DNA of 64,000 bases from Cardiocondyla obscurior. Its lineage: Eukaryota; Arthropoda; Insecta; Hymenoptera; Formicidae. Where the stretch lies: positions 372,001 to 436,000 of the forward strand of contig NC_091875.1 of assembly GCF_019399895.1 (NCBI RefSeq). Direction: 5' to 3'. Under the pieces are notes generated by a model. It saw nothing but the letters and a program-made list of their open reading frames with translations, was not told the origin of the DNA and ran no database searches. This document shows positions 56,001 through 64,000 of this stretch, piece by piece (the stretch's first letter is position 1; every line of letters begins with the position of its first letter). A program made the translations under genes and the position numbers.

Positions 56001-59000
56001 GTAGAATATTAAATTTAAACAGAAGTCTAGGCTAAATCAAATAATATGCGCTTTGAATAAAGTGCACCTATCACTCTAGAACGTTAAAGAATTTTTCAAT
56101 TTTAAATTCTTTGCCCTTATTCCACCCTTTTTCTTTTTTTTTTGCTTTAAAAAAAAATTCTCACGTCACTTCTAAGCGAATTCTTTCATCTTGCTCTTCG
56201 ACAGTTACCGACATAAACGCGCGATGTCATCACGATTTTTCACAGCGACAAGGCAAGCGGTGAAAATAGAACACGAGTGGGAAAAAATGATCTGGCGAGA
56301 TCTCGCGTTCTTTTATAAAATCACTTGATAAAATGATTTATTTTATTTTATTTTTTTTTTTAATCCGACAATTCAGAGACTGTCGGAACGAACTTGAAAA
56401 ATTGGACTCGTGTCGTTGCGCGAAACGCAATAAAATTGTGAAAGCACTATGACGAATAAACGACGTGGTACGGTGACGGTGTGATATCTCTGGTTTTTCT
56501 ACGTGCAATATGGTCCAGATAGCAATATCGCGCGATACCGACCTTATGGTGCTTTGGCACAGTTCGCTTATCGTATGCATCGGGCTGTATAGAGAACCCA
56601 TGAAAGATTAAATTTTTTTTTTTTCCTACTATCAAGCCAAATAATTATTAAAATGGTATTTATTCAACATTTTTACTTTTTATTTATGTATCAAAAGCGC
56701 AATATGTATCAAATTTGATTTAATTACTTCAAAAATTTTACCCAGTTTTTAAAAATATAAAAGTATTAACTTTTAGAGTTTTTTTTTGAATAAATTCTCT
56801 TCTAATTTTTCTAATACGTAATAGATATAATTAAGAAAAAAAAGAATAGCTAATTTTAATTTATTTATATATTTACTAAAAGTATTATAAATATATGTAT
56901 ACTAATAAAACGAGCCGACGAGGAAGTTTGGTCGAGGAAACTATAATTGCGGTGACTTTTTCTTTTAATTTGAACTCGAAGAGAGCAGGTGGCTGCTTCG
57001 AGCAGGCCCTACATAAGTAGGTTCCTAAAATGTCGATGGAAAGGTCCCCGGATTGCAATCAGTGCGATTTGCGAACGGAGATTCTCAGCGTGTTAGTAAT
57101 CGCGTGCTCCAAGACAAACTAGTTAGTCACAAAAATCCCGAGGACTGCATTCCCGCCGGGCTTATTAATCTTGGCTCCTTCGCCGAAAATAACATGGACT
57201 TTTAATATTCTCCTAACAATGACATCACATCGATTGAGTGCACAATTTATTGCGAAAATTGACGAGGCAACTGACAAAGAGAATTGAACTATTAAATCCA
57301 ATAAGGAATATCTAGGAATAAATTTTCGGGTCGACGCGCGTAACGCTGCGTTTTCTTTAATTAAGATGGTCTTCGACGAAATAAAAGGCGCGCGGTGGCG
57401 AGTGTTTGATGGCGATGCAATTTCTGCCGCCCTAACGGTACCGGCGAATTCGACGGGATGGCTAAATTCGATCTCCTGTTCTTTCCCTCTCTCTTTACCG
57501 CCTTGTATCAGCTTGATTTACGAGGCCACCGCGCGAGAACCCTCCCGTTCATTTCTGTCACTCAACCCGTCCAATTTACCGCACAATTTTCGACATATAA
57601 CCACGCGGATAGGATCTATGGTGGGATCTACCAGTGACTGACGTTTCTCGCGTTCTCCTCAAATTCTGCAAATCACGTACCGCGAATTGAGAACACAGAG
57701 AGAATCTCATACCCGCGCCGGCGAAACTACAAATTTTGAATCCACCGCTTAAATTGATATCGCTACGAATATTCCGAAGTGGTGCATCCCTGCTTTTTAA
57801 ATTTTCAATATTGCGTGGACCCGATACCGCGACGGAATATAAATTGACTTTTCCCTCGTAACACATTGCGCTATAAAACTCACTCAAATCATCTGAATTT
57901 GAAACGGCGATATAAAATCCATAACGGCCGGCCATAAGATAAAAAGCAGAGAGCTTTTACTGCGACGCATGTCGGTATGTAGCCGCAAAAAAAATGTACA
58001 GTGCTACAGAACTTTGTTAAATGCAGCTCGGGGATACGCAGTCCGTAGTATAAATCATTCTAAACTTCGCGATAAAGCCCTTGGCACGTCTATCGCGTTT
58101 ATTCCGTTCGCGATGCAATGTAAACGTAATTTACTGTTTTGCCATTTCTTTCCGCGAATCGGCCCTACTGCGCCGCACCATTTCCTGCTTCCCAACGAAA
58201 TTAGCATAGAGAGATCGGCGGTGAAAAGGCGATGTGGAACGGTCGCGGAGCGGCAAATGGCATCGAGCGAACGGCGTGTCGCAACGGCGCCTTTTGTGAA
58301 ACCTCGCGGCAGATTCGCTCGGTTTCGCTTTATCGGTACGTCGGAATAATTTCATATAGCTCAGAGAACGACGCAATAAGTCCTCGCAAAGTAGATCGTG
58401 GAATTAGACAACGCGAGACCGCTACGAGGCATCCACGTGAAACGTCTTACACCTTTATTTATGTCTATTCCCTTCGCCACATTACGATCGGATATCTCTA
58501 CGATTTCTGCCGTTGCTCTCGAAAGAGCTCGTGACACGCGACAGTGGCTCGAGCAATCTTCATCAATTTTCTTTAACTTATCGATGACGATTAAAAACAT
58601 TTTTTTCTTTTTTTTTTAATATTAAATAACATTACCATTTTTCTAATTTAAATAATTTTTAACAAGCAAGTTGCATCGAATATAAAATCAGAACTGGAGC
58701 ATTCTGTATATTTCTGTTCGAGTTACGATATGATCGATATATCACAGCAACGTTCTTGAAAATATTGGATTTAACCAATTAAGTTTCGCTAGTATATCAA
58801 GATGATTTTACAGAGCAAAGAGGGGAAAAACTCAAGTAAACGCTCAATCATCTGCGACATCGAAATATACCGAGAGAAGGTTTAATGCACGCGACCGTGT
58901 GTACTTAGTCCGATAACCGTGTTTAACTGTGTGTGCTTTGCATTCTTCGCAATTAGCTCGAGGGAAAGAGGACACGCTGACGCGAAATGCGACGATTCAC

Positions 59001-62000
59001 TCGCTGCAGTTTGAATTAGATAAAAGCCTTGTCGGCTACTTTGAGTCTTTTAATCTTGAGTCGTAAATTATTCGATATAAGATTCTTGCTTCTATTCACA
59101 TGGAACTTGATCTATTATTTTGAAGAACTTGAGCTAAGAATTCTTTTTTATCTTTAACGTTTTCAACACTTAATACGTTCAACAGTTTTTATTTTAAGCC
59201 CCTAGTTAAGAATATTAAATGAGGCTAACATTAAACGTTTTGAAACTAACTTAATAATTTTATAAAAAAAGACAATTTCATAAAAATATGTAATATTCAT
59301 CTGAGTTAAAAAAAAAATAGTTCTGTATAGATTCTCTTTATATAGATAAGAGAAATCTATTTCTAAATAATTCAAATATGTTGGAAATACTAATCTTTCC
59401 GTGTGTGCATGTTTTCCGCATAAATATTATCACCGTCCGCAAAAAGCTGATACATTATCAAGACAGATACAACAATGCGTAACGCCGTTTCAGCTTGCAT
59501 GTATAATCATTACGTGCGTATGTTTCCTTTAAAAGTCTCGGGATTCTTCTGGCGATAAACGCGCTCTGTAATTTTGCACTTTGTAATTACGATTGTACCG
59601 TGGCTCGTAAAAATTTTATACTTTCAGCCACCGTACCAAGACTCTTGACGAGTCGCAAGAGCGTAATACATTTCATGCGATCCTTCACAAACTAGAACAA
59701 TAAATTTTTCTCCAAAAAAAAACCGATTTTACGTGCCGATTATAATACAAAAAGAATTTTTCATTTCTTATTCTTTCTACGGCAAGGATTATTAATGTGC
59801 AAAACTTTTTTAAATTTATGAAAATGCAGTATTTATCCTTAGAGGAAAGAAAGGAAATATAATTTAAAAATGATAAGACTCCGGGATCTCGATCTCCTCG
59901 TAAATCTCGTTGTACTTTTAAACGAAGCTTTGTGGAGCGCCACAACGTGTTATTATTGAGTAATTATCAAGTCAAAAATCGTTTAGGGAGCGACGTGAGA
60001 GATTGTACGGAAGTGGCTAATTAACACTCGTCGCTTGCTCAGACAAACCGGCATTCAGCCGATTATTTGAAGATCGCTCCGACGATCTCGCGAGCTTAAG
60101 TACCGCGATGTGATTTATCTCACGAGCAGTTTACTATTAAATATCCCACTATCGAATCACTGAGCGTCTATTTTACATCGTTTCGCGAACATATCGTTCC
60201 TGCTCATTAAGATAACACGATATTATGATAGAATGATTTGTAAGAATTATTTATTAATCCATCTATTTGAAAGATTATCTCGATTCAAACTTTGTGTATT
60301 AAAATAAAGAAAAAGGAATATCTTATTTTAGTTTGTAGATAGAAAAAACTAAGTATATGTATACATGATTTTAAATAACTGTAGGCCGTATAGCTGCCCC
60401 TTACTATAATGCACATATTATAGTAGCTAGTGAAATATGTAATACATTATATGACTTATAAAATCGCTTCAATGAGATTCAATGAACCACTTCAATTACG
60501 TAGATTGGCATCAATGCGGAATCGCATTAGCGTGGTAATCTACACGATGTTTAGCAATTATGCTAAACAATGTATCTTTATCATATATTTAATTTATAGC
60601 GCCAGCAACCCGGATTGAAGATCTGTGCGATATTTTAATAAACCGGAAAGACTCGTTTGCCCACCTGAGTGTATTCCGCCGTCGATATCGGCGTCCTCGA
60701 AGACGGACGACTCGACGCATTCATCATCGGCGATGGCGGGATCCTCGGTGGTTTCTTCTTGGTTCTTGAACCTATCGTTACTCGCACGTACGTCCGTCTT
60801 CTCGACGGTGCAAGGGCTATCAACGGACGCGTGCCTTCCGAGTCGTACCAGCGTACTGCTGCTTCTCGCCAGCTTCGTGCTGTGAGTCCTACGGATCAGG
60901 AGATTCGTGAGAGTCGTGTTCTGCTTGATCCGCGGTTCTTGATGACTGATTCTATGCTCGCGGCCCGATCCGGTGGACTTTGGCGCCGACTCGACGACGA
61001 TTCTCGTCGCGGGCTTCTCCTCGGCGTTTGCCGGCTTCTTCCTGGATCCGGGATCGTTCTCCACTTCGAAGCAGGCGATGGTGTTGTTCAAACGACTGTC
61101 TTTCCTGCTTCCGGGGTCTTTTCTGCCCGTGAATCGGCTCTGGAATCGCTCGATCGTCTTGAACGATCTCGTTCTCTCGACCTTCTTCCTCTGCTCCGCT
61201 TGACCGCTGGACGTTGCGGGCGCCCGGTCGCACTTGGACGCCTCGAAAATCCTCGTCAACGACTGCACCTTTCCTCGCACTTCCGGCAAAGCCTCCTCCG
61301 CGGTTCTCCTCGCGCTCGACGTGAAGCCGTCGTTGTTGCTCAAGGTGCGCGTAAGCGAGCCGGTCGTCGGCGTCTTCGACGTGCTGCCGATGGGGAAGGT
61401 GTTGCAGGCGAATTTCTCGCAGCTGCCGTCCGTCGAGTGTCCCTTCGTTAGCTTCGCGATCGGCTGCCGCGTCGGCTCGCCGCCGTCCAGCGGCACGTAG
61501 AACGTGGACCGCCGCTTCGGCGATTCCTCGGGATTCTCAGCGGTCAGCATGTCTTCGCATTTCTCAAATCGCCTCGAAGCGATGCGGGATTCGCAATGTT
61601 GTCGCGTCACGACGCAAATTGCCTCGTCCAGCCAGACGTCGCTCTAGAAGTCCGGCAGTCCTATCATGGCGCGATCGAGTCGTCGGTCCGCTTTCTTTTT
61701 CCCGTCAAGCGCGGGTCGACGCGGATTTTTCAACCGAGCGCGCTGACAGTTTTTATCTGCCACGTCCGCATCCGCTTTATCTCGCGCCGAGCTCCTCTTC
61801 GTAGTAACACTATACGCGAACGCCACGCGATACCAACCCGATCGCGGACGATTTACTCTCGATTGGTCCCGACTTCGCTTTCCAGGACTCCGCGCTATTG
61901 CATTTTTGCGTATCGGGTGTCCCCTCGGTATCGACTGCAATCGGCGGCAATGTCAAGGATACGCCCGTCGATATCCTGCCCGCGGGTAGAGCCCTCCACT

Positions 62001-64000
62001 CTTCGGAGGAGCTCGAGAACGAGTCACATATGATCTTCACAGTCGCGGTAATAACAATGATTACATCTCTCTCGCTTCTCTCTTTTACTCTAGGAATTTT
62101 TTTTTTCTTTTTCGTGACGGTTCTTTCGAGAGATCGTCGCTGACTTGTCCCTTCGGAGTATCTCTCGGTCGTTTTCTTCCTTTCTCGACACCCGCGCTAA
62201 ATATAGACTATCGAATAGTCGAGGCGAACGGGAGAGAGGGAAGAAGAGCGCGTGCGTCGTTAAGGCAAGACGAATATCAGCTGGCTGCGTTATCTCTGTA
62301 CTGCCGATACCGCGGATAACTCCAGGCGTTGAACTGTGAACGTGCGACCCCTTCGCCGTGTCCTCTCCTCGGACAGCGAAGTCGCGTCTTCCGCGGAGCT
62401 ACCTTTTATCTGCGCCTCGTTTCAGTTTGTTTCACGTACCCGTATACCTTCGGAAATGGCGCGACTGGTTTCTTCCACGAGAAATTCTACCTTTATATAC
62501 GTTCCCTTAACCTTTCAATACTTAACATATATTCTATCTTTCTATTACATATTTAAAAAGTAAAAAAAAACATCGATGAATTTTTTACGCTGTTTTATCT
62601 CACAGTTTTTAAACCGAGATCTTTTGTCGAAATATAATTTATTACCATTGCCGCTTATCGCGGAAGGTTATCTCGGTTCTTATCGCGTAATGTAGGTTCC
62701 TCCTCCTCCTATCTATCCGGGGTACTCCTCACGTTCAGTCTAGAAGGAACGGATCCCACCGTTCGATCTGCTCCGAACGAAAATCACGGCGTGGCTCACG
62801 TCGGAAGAAACGTGGCGGTGTTGGCGATAGTTGGTAGGCCTCAGCAGAGAACGGCGGAGAGGGATGCGCCGTAGAAGAAACCGATGGATGAGGAGATGCA
62901 GCTGGAGATTACAGGTGGAACTGGTCGAAGAATCCGCGACGCGATCGCGGAGAATTGCCGTCGGTGTGGATAGGATGCACGGCCGTAGGAATTGTTGGCA
63001 AAGCCGGTCGAGATTTACGATCCCGGCGAGCGCGAGTCGATCGTGGGTCGATCGGCGGAAGAGGAAGGGGGAGGGGAAAATTTGCGCGACGATTTATAGG
63101 CGCCGGATTATGACCCAAATTGAATCCCTGAAGAGGCTGAGCTCGAGGCACGATCCTAGCGTCGCCGATCGGCGCGGGATGTGAGCACCTGCCCGCCGAT
63201 TTATTCACCGTAAAGTACAGTCGCGATTCCTCCTGAGTTGACGCATTCCGACCACGTCGCAGCTCCCACGGCGGAAGAGGAGCGCGCGGTCGCTCCCAGC
63301 TCACTCCGAGACACGCGTCGCGTCACACATCACGGAGATAAACTCTTCTCCCGTTGAAGACACGGCGCATTCCTCTCGCGACGCGCACGCACACACAGGC
63401 ACACACGGAACACTCCCGCGCACCTCACGCTGAACTCGCGCGCCGACTATTCCGGAGGTAAATTCACCGAGTACGATCTACCGATGCGGCGCAGACTTCG
63501 TTCGATGGACCAGGCCGCGCGACAGTCGAACGGCCGTCGCGTCGAGAAAAGTAAAAGGAATTCTTACGGCTGCTCCCACGAGTTGTCGACGGTCACCCTC
63601 GTCTTTTCTCTATCTCACTGGCCGCCGTCCACTTCGCGCGAACAGAGGCGCGTTTCCCGTACTATCCTATTGTCGACCTGACGCGTATTTCCGCGTGTGA
63701 GGCGCGTACGGCGACGAACGTTGCGCGCGATCGGTCCGCACCGCGGACGGACTCACGGCTATCTGGCTCGACGAGCCGGACTTAATCCGAGCCTCCGTGC
63801 GTGCAGCGAGCGCCTCTATCGGCGGCGGTCTCCTCGGCGCATGAAAGAGAGCCCGAGAAAAAGGGAGAGGAGAGAGGAGAGAAAGAGAGCCGACCTGTCG
63901 GAGGATCGGCGACGAATGCACGCGTCGACTGTACGCTGCACTCGACCATACTTCCAGAAATGCTTGGTCGTCAGGATAACCCGCGGAGAAGTGCAACGGA
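19787..64000 (-). CDS. raskol: Ras GTPase-activating protein raskol (SynGAP/DAB2IP/RASAL2 family), multi-exon, 5' end cut by the window
   Basis: This family stimulates GTP hydrolysis by Ras and, in SynGAP, Rap, at the plasma membrane. Coding exons on the minus strand are 64000-63895 (partial), 61643-60665, 38413-38322, 26196-25913, 25530-25244, 24984-24652, 24490-24086, 23995-23829, 23623-22001, 21690-21554 and 20051-19787; a second start exon lies at 26466-26377. All junctions keep phase, and the eight shared exons total 3501 nt, or 1166 codons plus stop. Domain order is basic leader, PH, C2, RasGAP, Asn/Gln/Ser-rich tail, coiled coil, the family order. The short form would be 1196 aa; the long form is at least about 1,555 aa. 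Signature stretches are [36 protein letters not shown] and FLRFLCPA. The family assignment is firm. The name raskol follows from the insect setting; the joining of the three 5' exons is inferred from splice sites and phase. Confidence 0.9.
20052..21553 (-). other. raskol intron before the last exon (1.5 kb)
   Basis: AT-rich, with a poly(A) tract near 20681-20693 (minus sense) and a short TA repeat near 20589-20600. Nothing else supported; the 170-codon open frame here has no protein character. Confidence 0.7.
21554..21690 (-). CDS. raskol: raskol shared exon: coiled-coil entry
   Basis: Acceptor CGTTTCCAG|TAC at 21690 and donor ATTTCCAG|GTACTT at 21554; phase 0 in, phase 2 out. Translation [20 protein letters not shown] has heptad-like spacing, then [18 protein letters not shown], which corresponds to vertebrate KDSQIKSIIGR. 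The vertebrate coiled coil is longer here, so the insect form is shortened or another optional exon is skipped. Confidence 0.88.
21962..21990. repeat. Poly(T) tract beside a raskol splice donor
   Basis: Eight T, one C and twenty T. On the coding strand this is poly(A) starting eleven bases after the donor of the 1623-nt exon. A likely site of assembly or length error. Confidence 0.9.
22001..23623 (-). CDS. raskol: raskol shared exon: end of RasGAP domain and long Asn/Gln/Ser-rich tail (1623 nt)
   Basis: Acceptor TTTAACAG|AGC at 23623 and donor GATCAA|GTGAGT at 22001; phase 0 at both ends, 541 codons. It opens with [20 protein letters not shown], the last conserved part of the RasGAP domain, followed by about 480 residues of low-complexity sequence rich in Asn, Ser, Gln and Pro, including a run of seven Gln. 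One island, [13 protein letters not shown], resembles the vertebrate QNPLFHM motif. Near the end [20 protein letters not shown] is a likely phosphorylation cluster. In relatives this region is disordered and binds partners. Confidence 0.92.
22855..22876 (-). repeat. CAG/CAA tract coding the Gln run in raskol
   Basis: Seven Gln codons, CAA mixed with CAG on the coding strand, within the disordered tail. The mixture of codons suggests selection on the Gln run and not only slippage. Confidence 0.85.
23829..23995 (-). CDS. raskol: raskol shared exon: C-terminal helices of the RasGAP domain
   Basis: Acceptor CTACTTTTAG|AAT at 23995 and donor ATTAGT|GTAAGT at 23829; phase 1 in, phase 0 out. It reads [38 protein letters not shown], then [13 protein letters not shown], matching by eye the vertebrate EYPDEQTSRTLTLIAKVIQ and NFSKFTSKEDFLGFMNEFL segments. 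Confidence 0.94.
24086..24490 (-). CDS. raskol: raskol shared exon: RasGAP catalytic core
   Basis: Acceptor ATATTTCAG|ACG at 24490 and donor CGCACG|GTAGGT at 24086; phase 1 in and out. The exon holds both hallmark regions: the arginine finger in [15 protein letters not shown] (about R339 of the short form) and the FLR motif in [16 protein letters not shown] (about residues 448-450). The family segment [10 protein letters not shown] lies between. The catalytic residues expected for Ras GTPase activation are present, so an active enzyme is expected. Confidence 0.96.
24652..24984 (-). CDS. raskol: raskol shared exon: end of C2 and start of the RasGAP domain
   Basis: Acceptor CGTTTTCAG|GTT at 24984 and donor CGAATAG|GTCGGA at 24652; phase 1 in and out. 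It carries [12 protein letters not shown] (end of C2), [20 protein letters not shown] and [15 protein letters not shown] (entry helices of the RasGAP fold), closing at VMMDIHRI. Vertebrate members have a Gly-rich insert after KWYPV; here the loop is short. Residues about 221-331 of the short form. Confidence 0.93.
25244..25530 (-). CDS. raskol: raskol shared exon: C2 domain, first part
   Basis: Acceptor TATGCGCAG|CTT at 25530 and donor TTAATCG|GTAACT at 25244; phase 2 in, phase 1 out. Translation includes [60 protein letters not shown] and [14 protein letters not shown]. These align by eye with the SynGAP/DAB2IP C2 domain (KKRYYCELCLDD, FWGEHFEF, LYRDSDKKRKKDK). In SynGAP the C2 domain is needed for action on Rap. 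Residues about 125-220 of the short form. Confidence 0.93.
25913..26196 (-). CDS. raskol: raskol shared exon: basic leader and PH domain
   Basis: Acceptor CCCATTTGCAG|AAC at 26196 and donor CTGCACAG|GTCGGT at 25913; phase 0 in, phase 2 out. The sequence [19 protein letters not shown] and SHESLLCG matches the SynGAP family segment that precedes and enters the PH domain, and GRPHCFQVT with [14 protein letters not shown] is its C-terminal half with the conserved Trp of the last helix. In this family the PH domain is split by an insert and helps bring the protein to membranes. Roughly residues 31-125 of the short form. Confidence 0.9.
26377..26466 (-). CDS. raskol: raskol short form, alternative first coding exon (30 codons)
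   Basis: The ATG at 26466 opens a 90-nt frame reading [18 protein letters not shown] then [12 protein letters not shown] and closing at donor GCGAGG|GTAAAT in phase 0, which fits the acceptor at 26196. Upstream in the same frame there is a stop about 50 nt before the ATG and no AG with a pyrimidine tract, so this reads as a true start exon with its own promoter. Only 180 bases of intron separate it from the first shared exon. A basic start followed by an acidic patch differs from the basic long-form leader. Confidence 0.65.
32317..32340. repeat. 24-base poly(A) run in the raskol intron
   Basis: Uninterrupted A run. No retroelement sequence is visible next to it. Confidence 0.9.
38322..38413 (-). 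CDS. raskol: raskol long form, 92-nt linking exon with tandem acceptors
   Basis: Found by searching for a segment that could join a phase-1 donor (60665) to a phase-0 acceptor (26196). The acceptor follows a pyrimidine-rich tract, TTTTCTAATTTTCACCATTG then CCAAG, and the donor is CGTCCG|GTAAGA, close to consensus. With the carried G it reads [11 protein letters not shown] then [20 protein letters not shown], with no stop, and leads into [13 protein letters not shown] second AG six bases downstream would start the exon at 38407 and drop two residues without changing frame. No domain is recognised. It extends the basic leader before the PH domain. Confidence 0.6.
47508..47535 (-). promoter_or_regulatory. 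Recursive splice site (zero-length exon, ratchet point) in the 22-kb raskol intron
   Basis: On the minus strand the sequence is CTCTTTTTTTTTCTGTTTCAG joined directly to GTGAGTTTAAAG, with the junction between 47520 and 47519. A strong pyrimidine tract and 3' splice site sit back to back with a near-consensus 5' splice site, the pattern of insect recursive splice sites in long introns. It would split the 60664-38414 intron into steps of about 13.1 and 9.1 kb. I found no second site as good on this strand. Confidence 0.65.
50254..50496 (+). ncRNA. Plus-strand exon, non-coding or untranslated, antisense within the raskol intron
   Basis: A 243-nt segment with a strong acceptor (AAAGC, nine T, then CCAG|GTGGAC) and a strong donor (GGATTGCAG|GTAAGA). 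All three forward frames contain stops, so if it is an exon it is non-coding or part of a 5' untranslated region. It lies inside the long raskol intron on the opposite strand. Partner exons were not identified. Chance pairing of two good sites cannot be excluded. Confidence 0.4.
60665..61643 (-). CDS. raskol: raskol long form, 979-nt exon for the disordered basic N-terminus
   Basis: An open frame of 326 codons on the minus strand, from acceptor CTTCTAG|AGC at 61643 to donor CACTCAG|GTGGGC at 60665, leaving in phase 1. The product is Ser-, Thr-, Lys- and Arg-rich with no recognised domain. It carries [12 protein letters not shown] near the start, [15 protein letters not shown], and [19 protein letters not shown] followed by HASVDSP, which look like basic phospho-sites and possible 14-3-3 or membrane contacts. 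The six-residue DPGSRK occurs twice, about 20 residues apart. The first ATG is at 61550 ([11 protein letters not shown]), so this exon could also begin a form if a promoter lies just upstream. It belongs to raskol by strand, phase and lack of another gene before the next raskol exon; it could instead be the end of a neighbour, which I think less likely. Confidence 0.65.
61644..63894 (-). other. raskol intron between the two most upstream exons, GC-rich
   Basis: CpG-rich sequence of about 2.25 kb. On the minus strand a TATAAAT at 63098-63092, within CGCCTATAAATCG, could serve a promoter for a form starting at the ATG at 61550; I see no other evidence for that. Open frames here are shadows of base composition. 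Confidence 0.4.
63895..64000 (-). CDS. raskol: raskol long form, upstream coding exon, cut by the right edge of the window
   Basis: On the minus strand the frame is open from the window edge to a donor reading CGACAG|GTCGGC at 63895/63894. It gives residues such as [13 protein letters not shown] and [11 protein letters not shown] and ends in phase 0. The next acceptor, CTTCTAG|AGCGAC at 61643, also opens in phase 0, so the joined protein reads [17 protein letters not shown]. No start codon or convincing acceptor is visible before the edge, so the exon probably extends beyond it. The donor is only moderate and there is no family domain here; the call rests on phase agreement and protein-like composition. 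Confidence 0.5.

Larger units (their letters stand above)
38414..60664 (-). other. raskol intron of about 22.3 kb
   Basis: Bounded by donor CTCAG|GTGGGC and acceptor CCAAG|AAATAG. Besides the recursive splice site near 47520 and the plus-strand exon at 50254-50496, I see only AT-rich sequence, homopolymer runs and scattered CpG-rich patches (for example 42.45-42.75 kb and 45.0-45.3 kb). No open frame here looks like a known protein. Confidence 0.6.

Noticed and set aside
58735..58758. TATCACAGC word matching the start of the miR-2/13 family
   Set aside because: I could not find a paired arm on either side that would form a hairpin precursor.
60669..61451. 260-codon plus-strand open frame
   Set aside because: Antisense shadow of the 979-nt raskol exon, open because of its codon make-up.

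Overview
The window looks like nuclear DNA of an insect, most probably a hymenopteran such as an ant. The grounds are AT-rich introns full of homopolymer runs, patches dense in CpG, GT-AG introns up to about 22 kb, and a RasGAP closest in layout to insect raskol. The species cannot be named from sequence alone. There is no sign of bacterial genes, CRISPR, rRNA, or a mobile element with coding capacity. Most long open frames outside the RasGAP gene are chance frames in GC-rich or simple sequence.

The one clear protein gene lies on the minus strand and fills 19.8-64 kb: a RasGAP of the SynGAP/DAB2IP/RASAL2 family, raskol in Drosophila. I rebuilt it by joining exons whose splice sites and phases agree. 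Eight shared 3' exons (26196 down to 19787) sum to 3501 nt, exactly 1166 codons plus stop. They encode the end of a PH domain, a C2 domain, the RasGAP domain with its arginine finger and FLR motif, a long Asn/Gln/Ser-rich tail and a C-terminal coiled coil. Two alternative 5' ends enter the first shared exon in phase 0. The short form starts in a 30-codon exon at 26466-26377 and would be 1196 aa. The long form runs from an exon cut by the right edge (64000-63895) to a 979-nt exon (61643-60665) and a 92-nt exon (38413-38322), with introns of about 2.3, 22.3 and 12.1 kb. The 22-kb intron holds what looks like a textbook zero-length recursive splice site at 47520/47519.

The left part, 0-19 kb, has no recognisable gene. 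A possible 22-codon minus-strand exon sits at 543-478. A CpG-rich block at about 4.4-7.9 kb looks like a promoter region. A plus-strand spliced transcript may start there (donor at 7761) and continue in exons at 11613-11741 and 11833 onward; joined in phase it could encode a 67-residue peptide, or it may be non-coding. A well-bounded plus-strand exon at 50254-50496, with stops in all frames, points to an antisense or untranslated transcript inside the long raskol intron.

The gene's expected role is to switch off Ras (and perhaps Rap) at the membrane cortex: PH and C2 domains recruit it, the RasGAP domain speeds GTP hydrolysis, and the coiled coil assembles it. The two N-termini would place the same catalytic body under different targeting or regulation.
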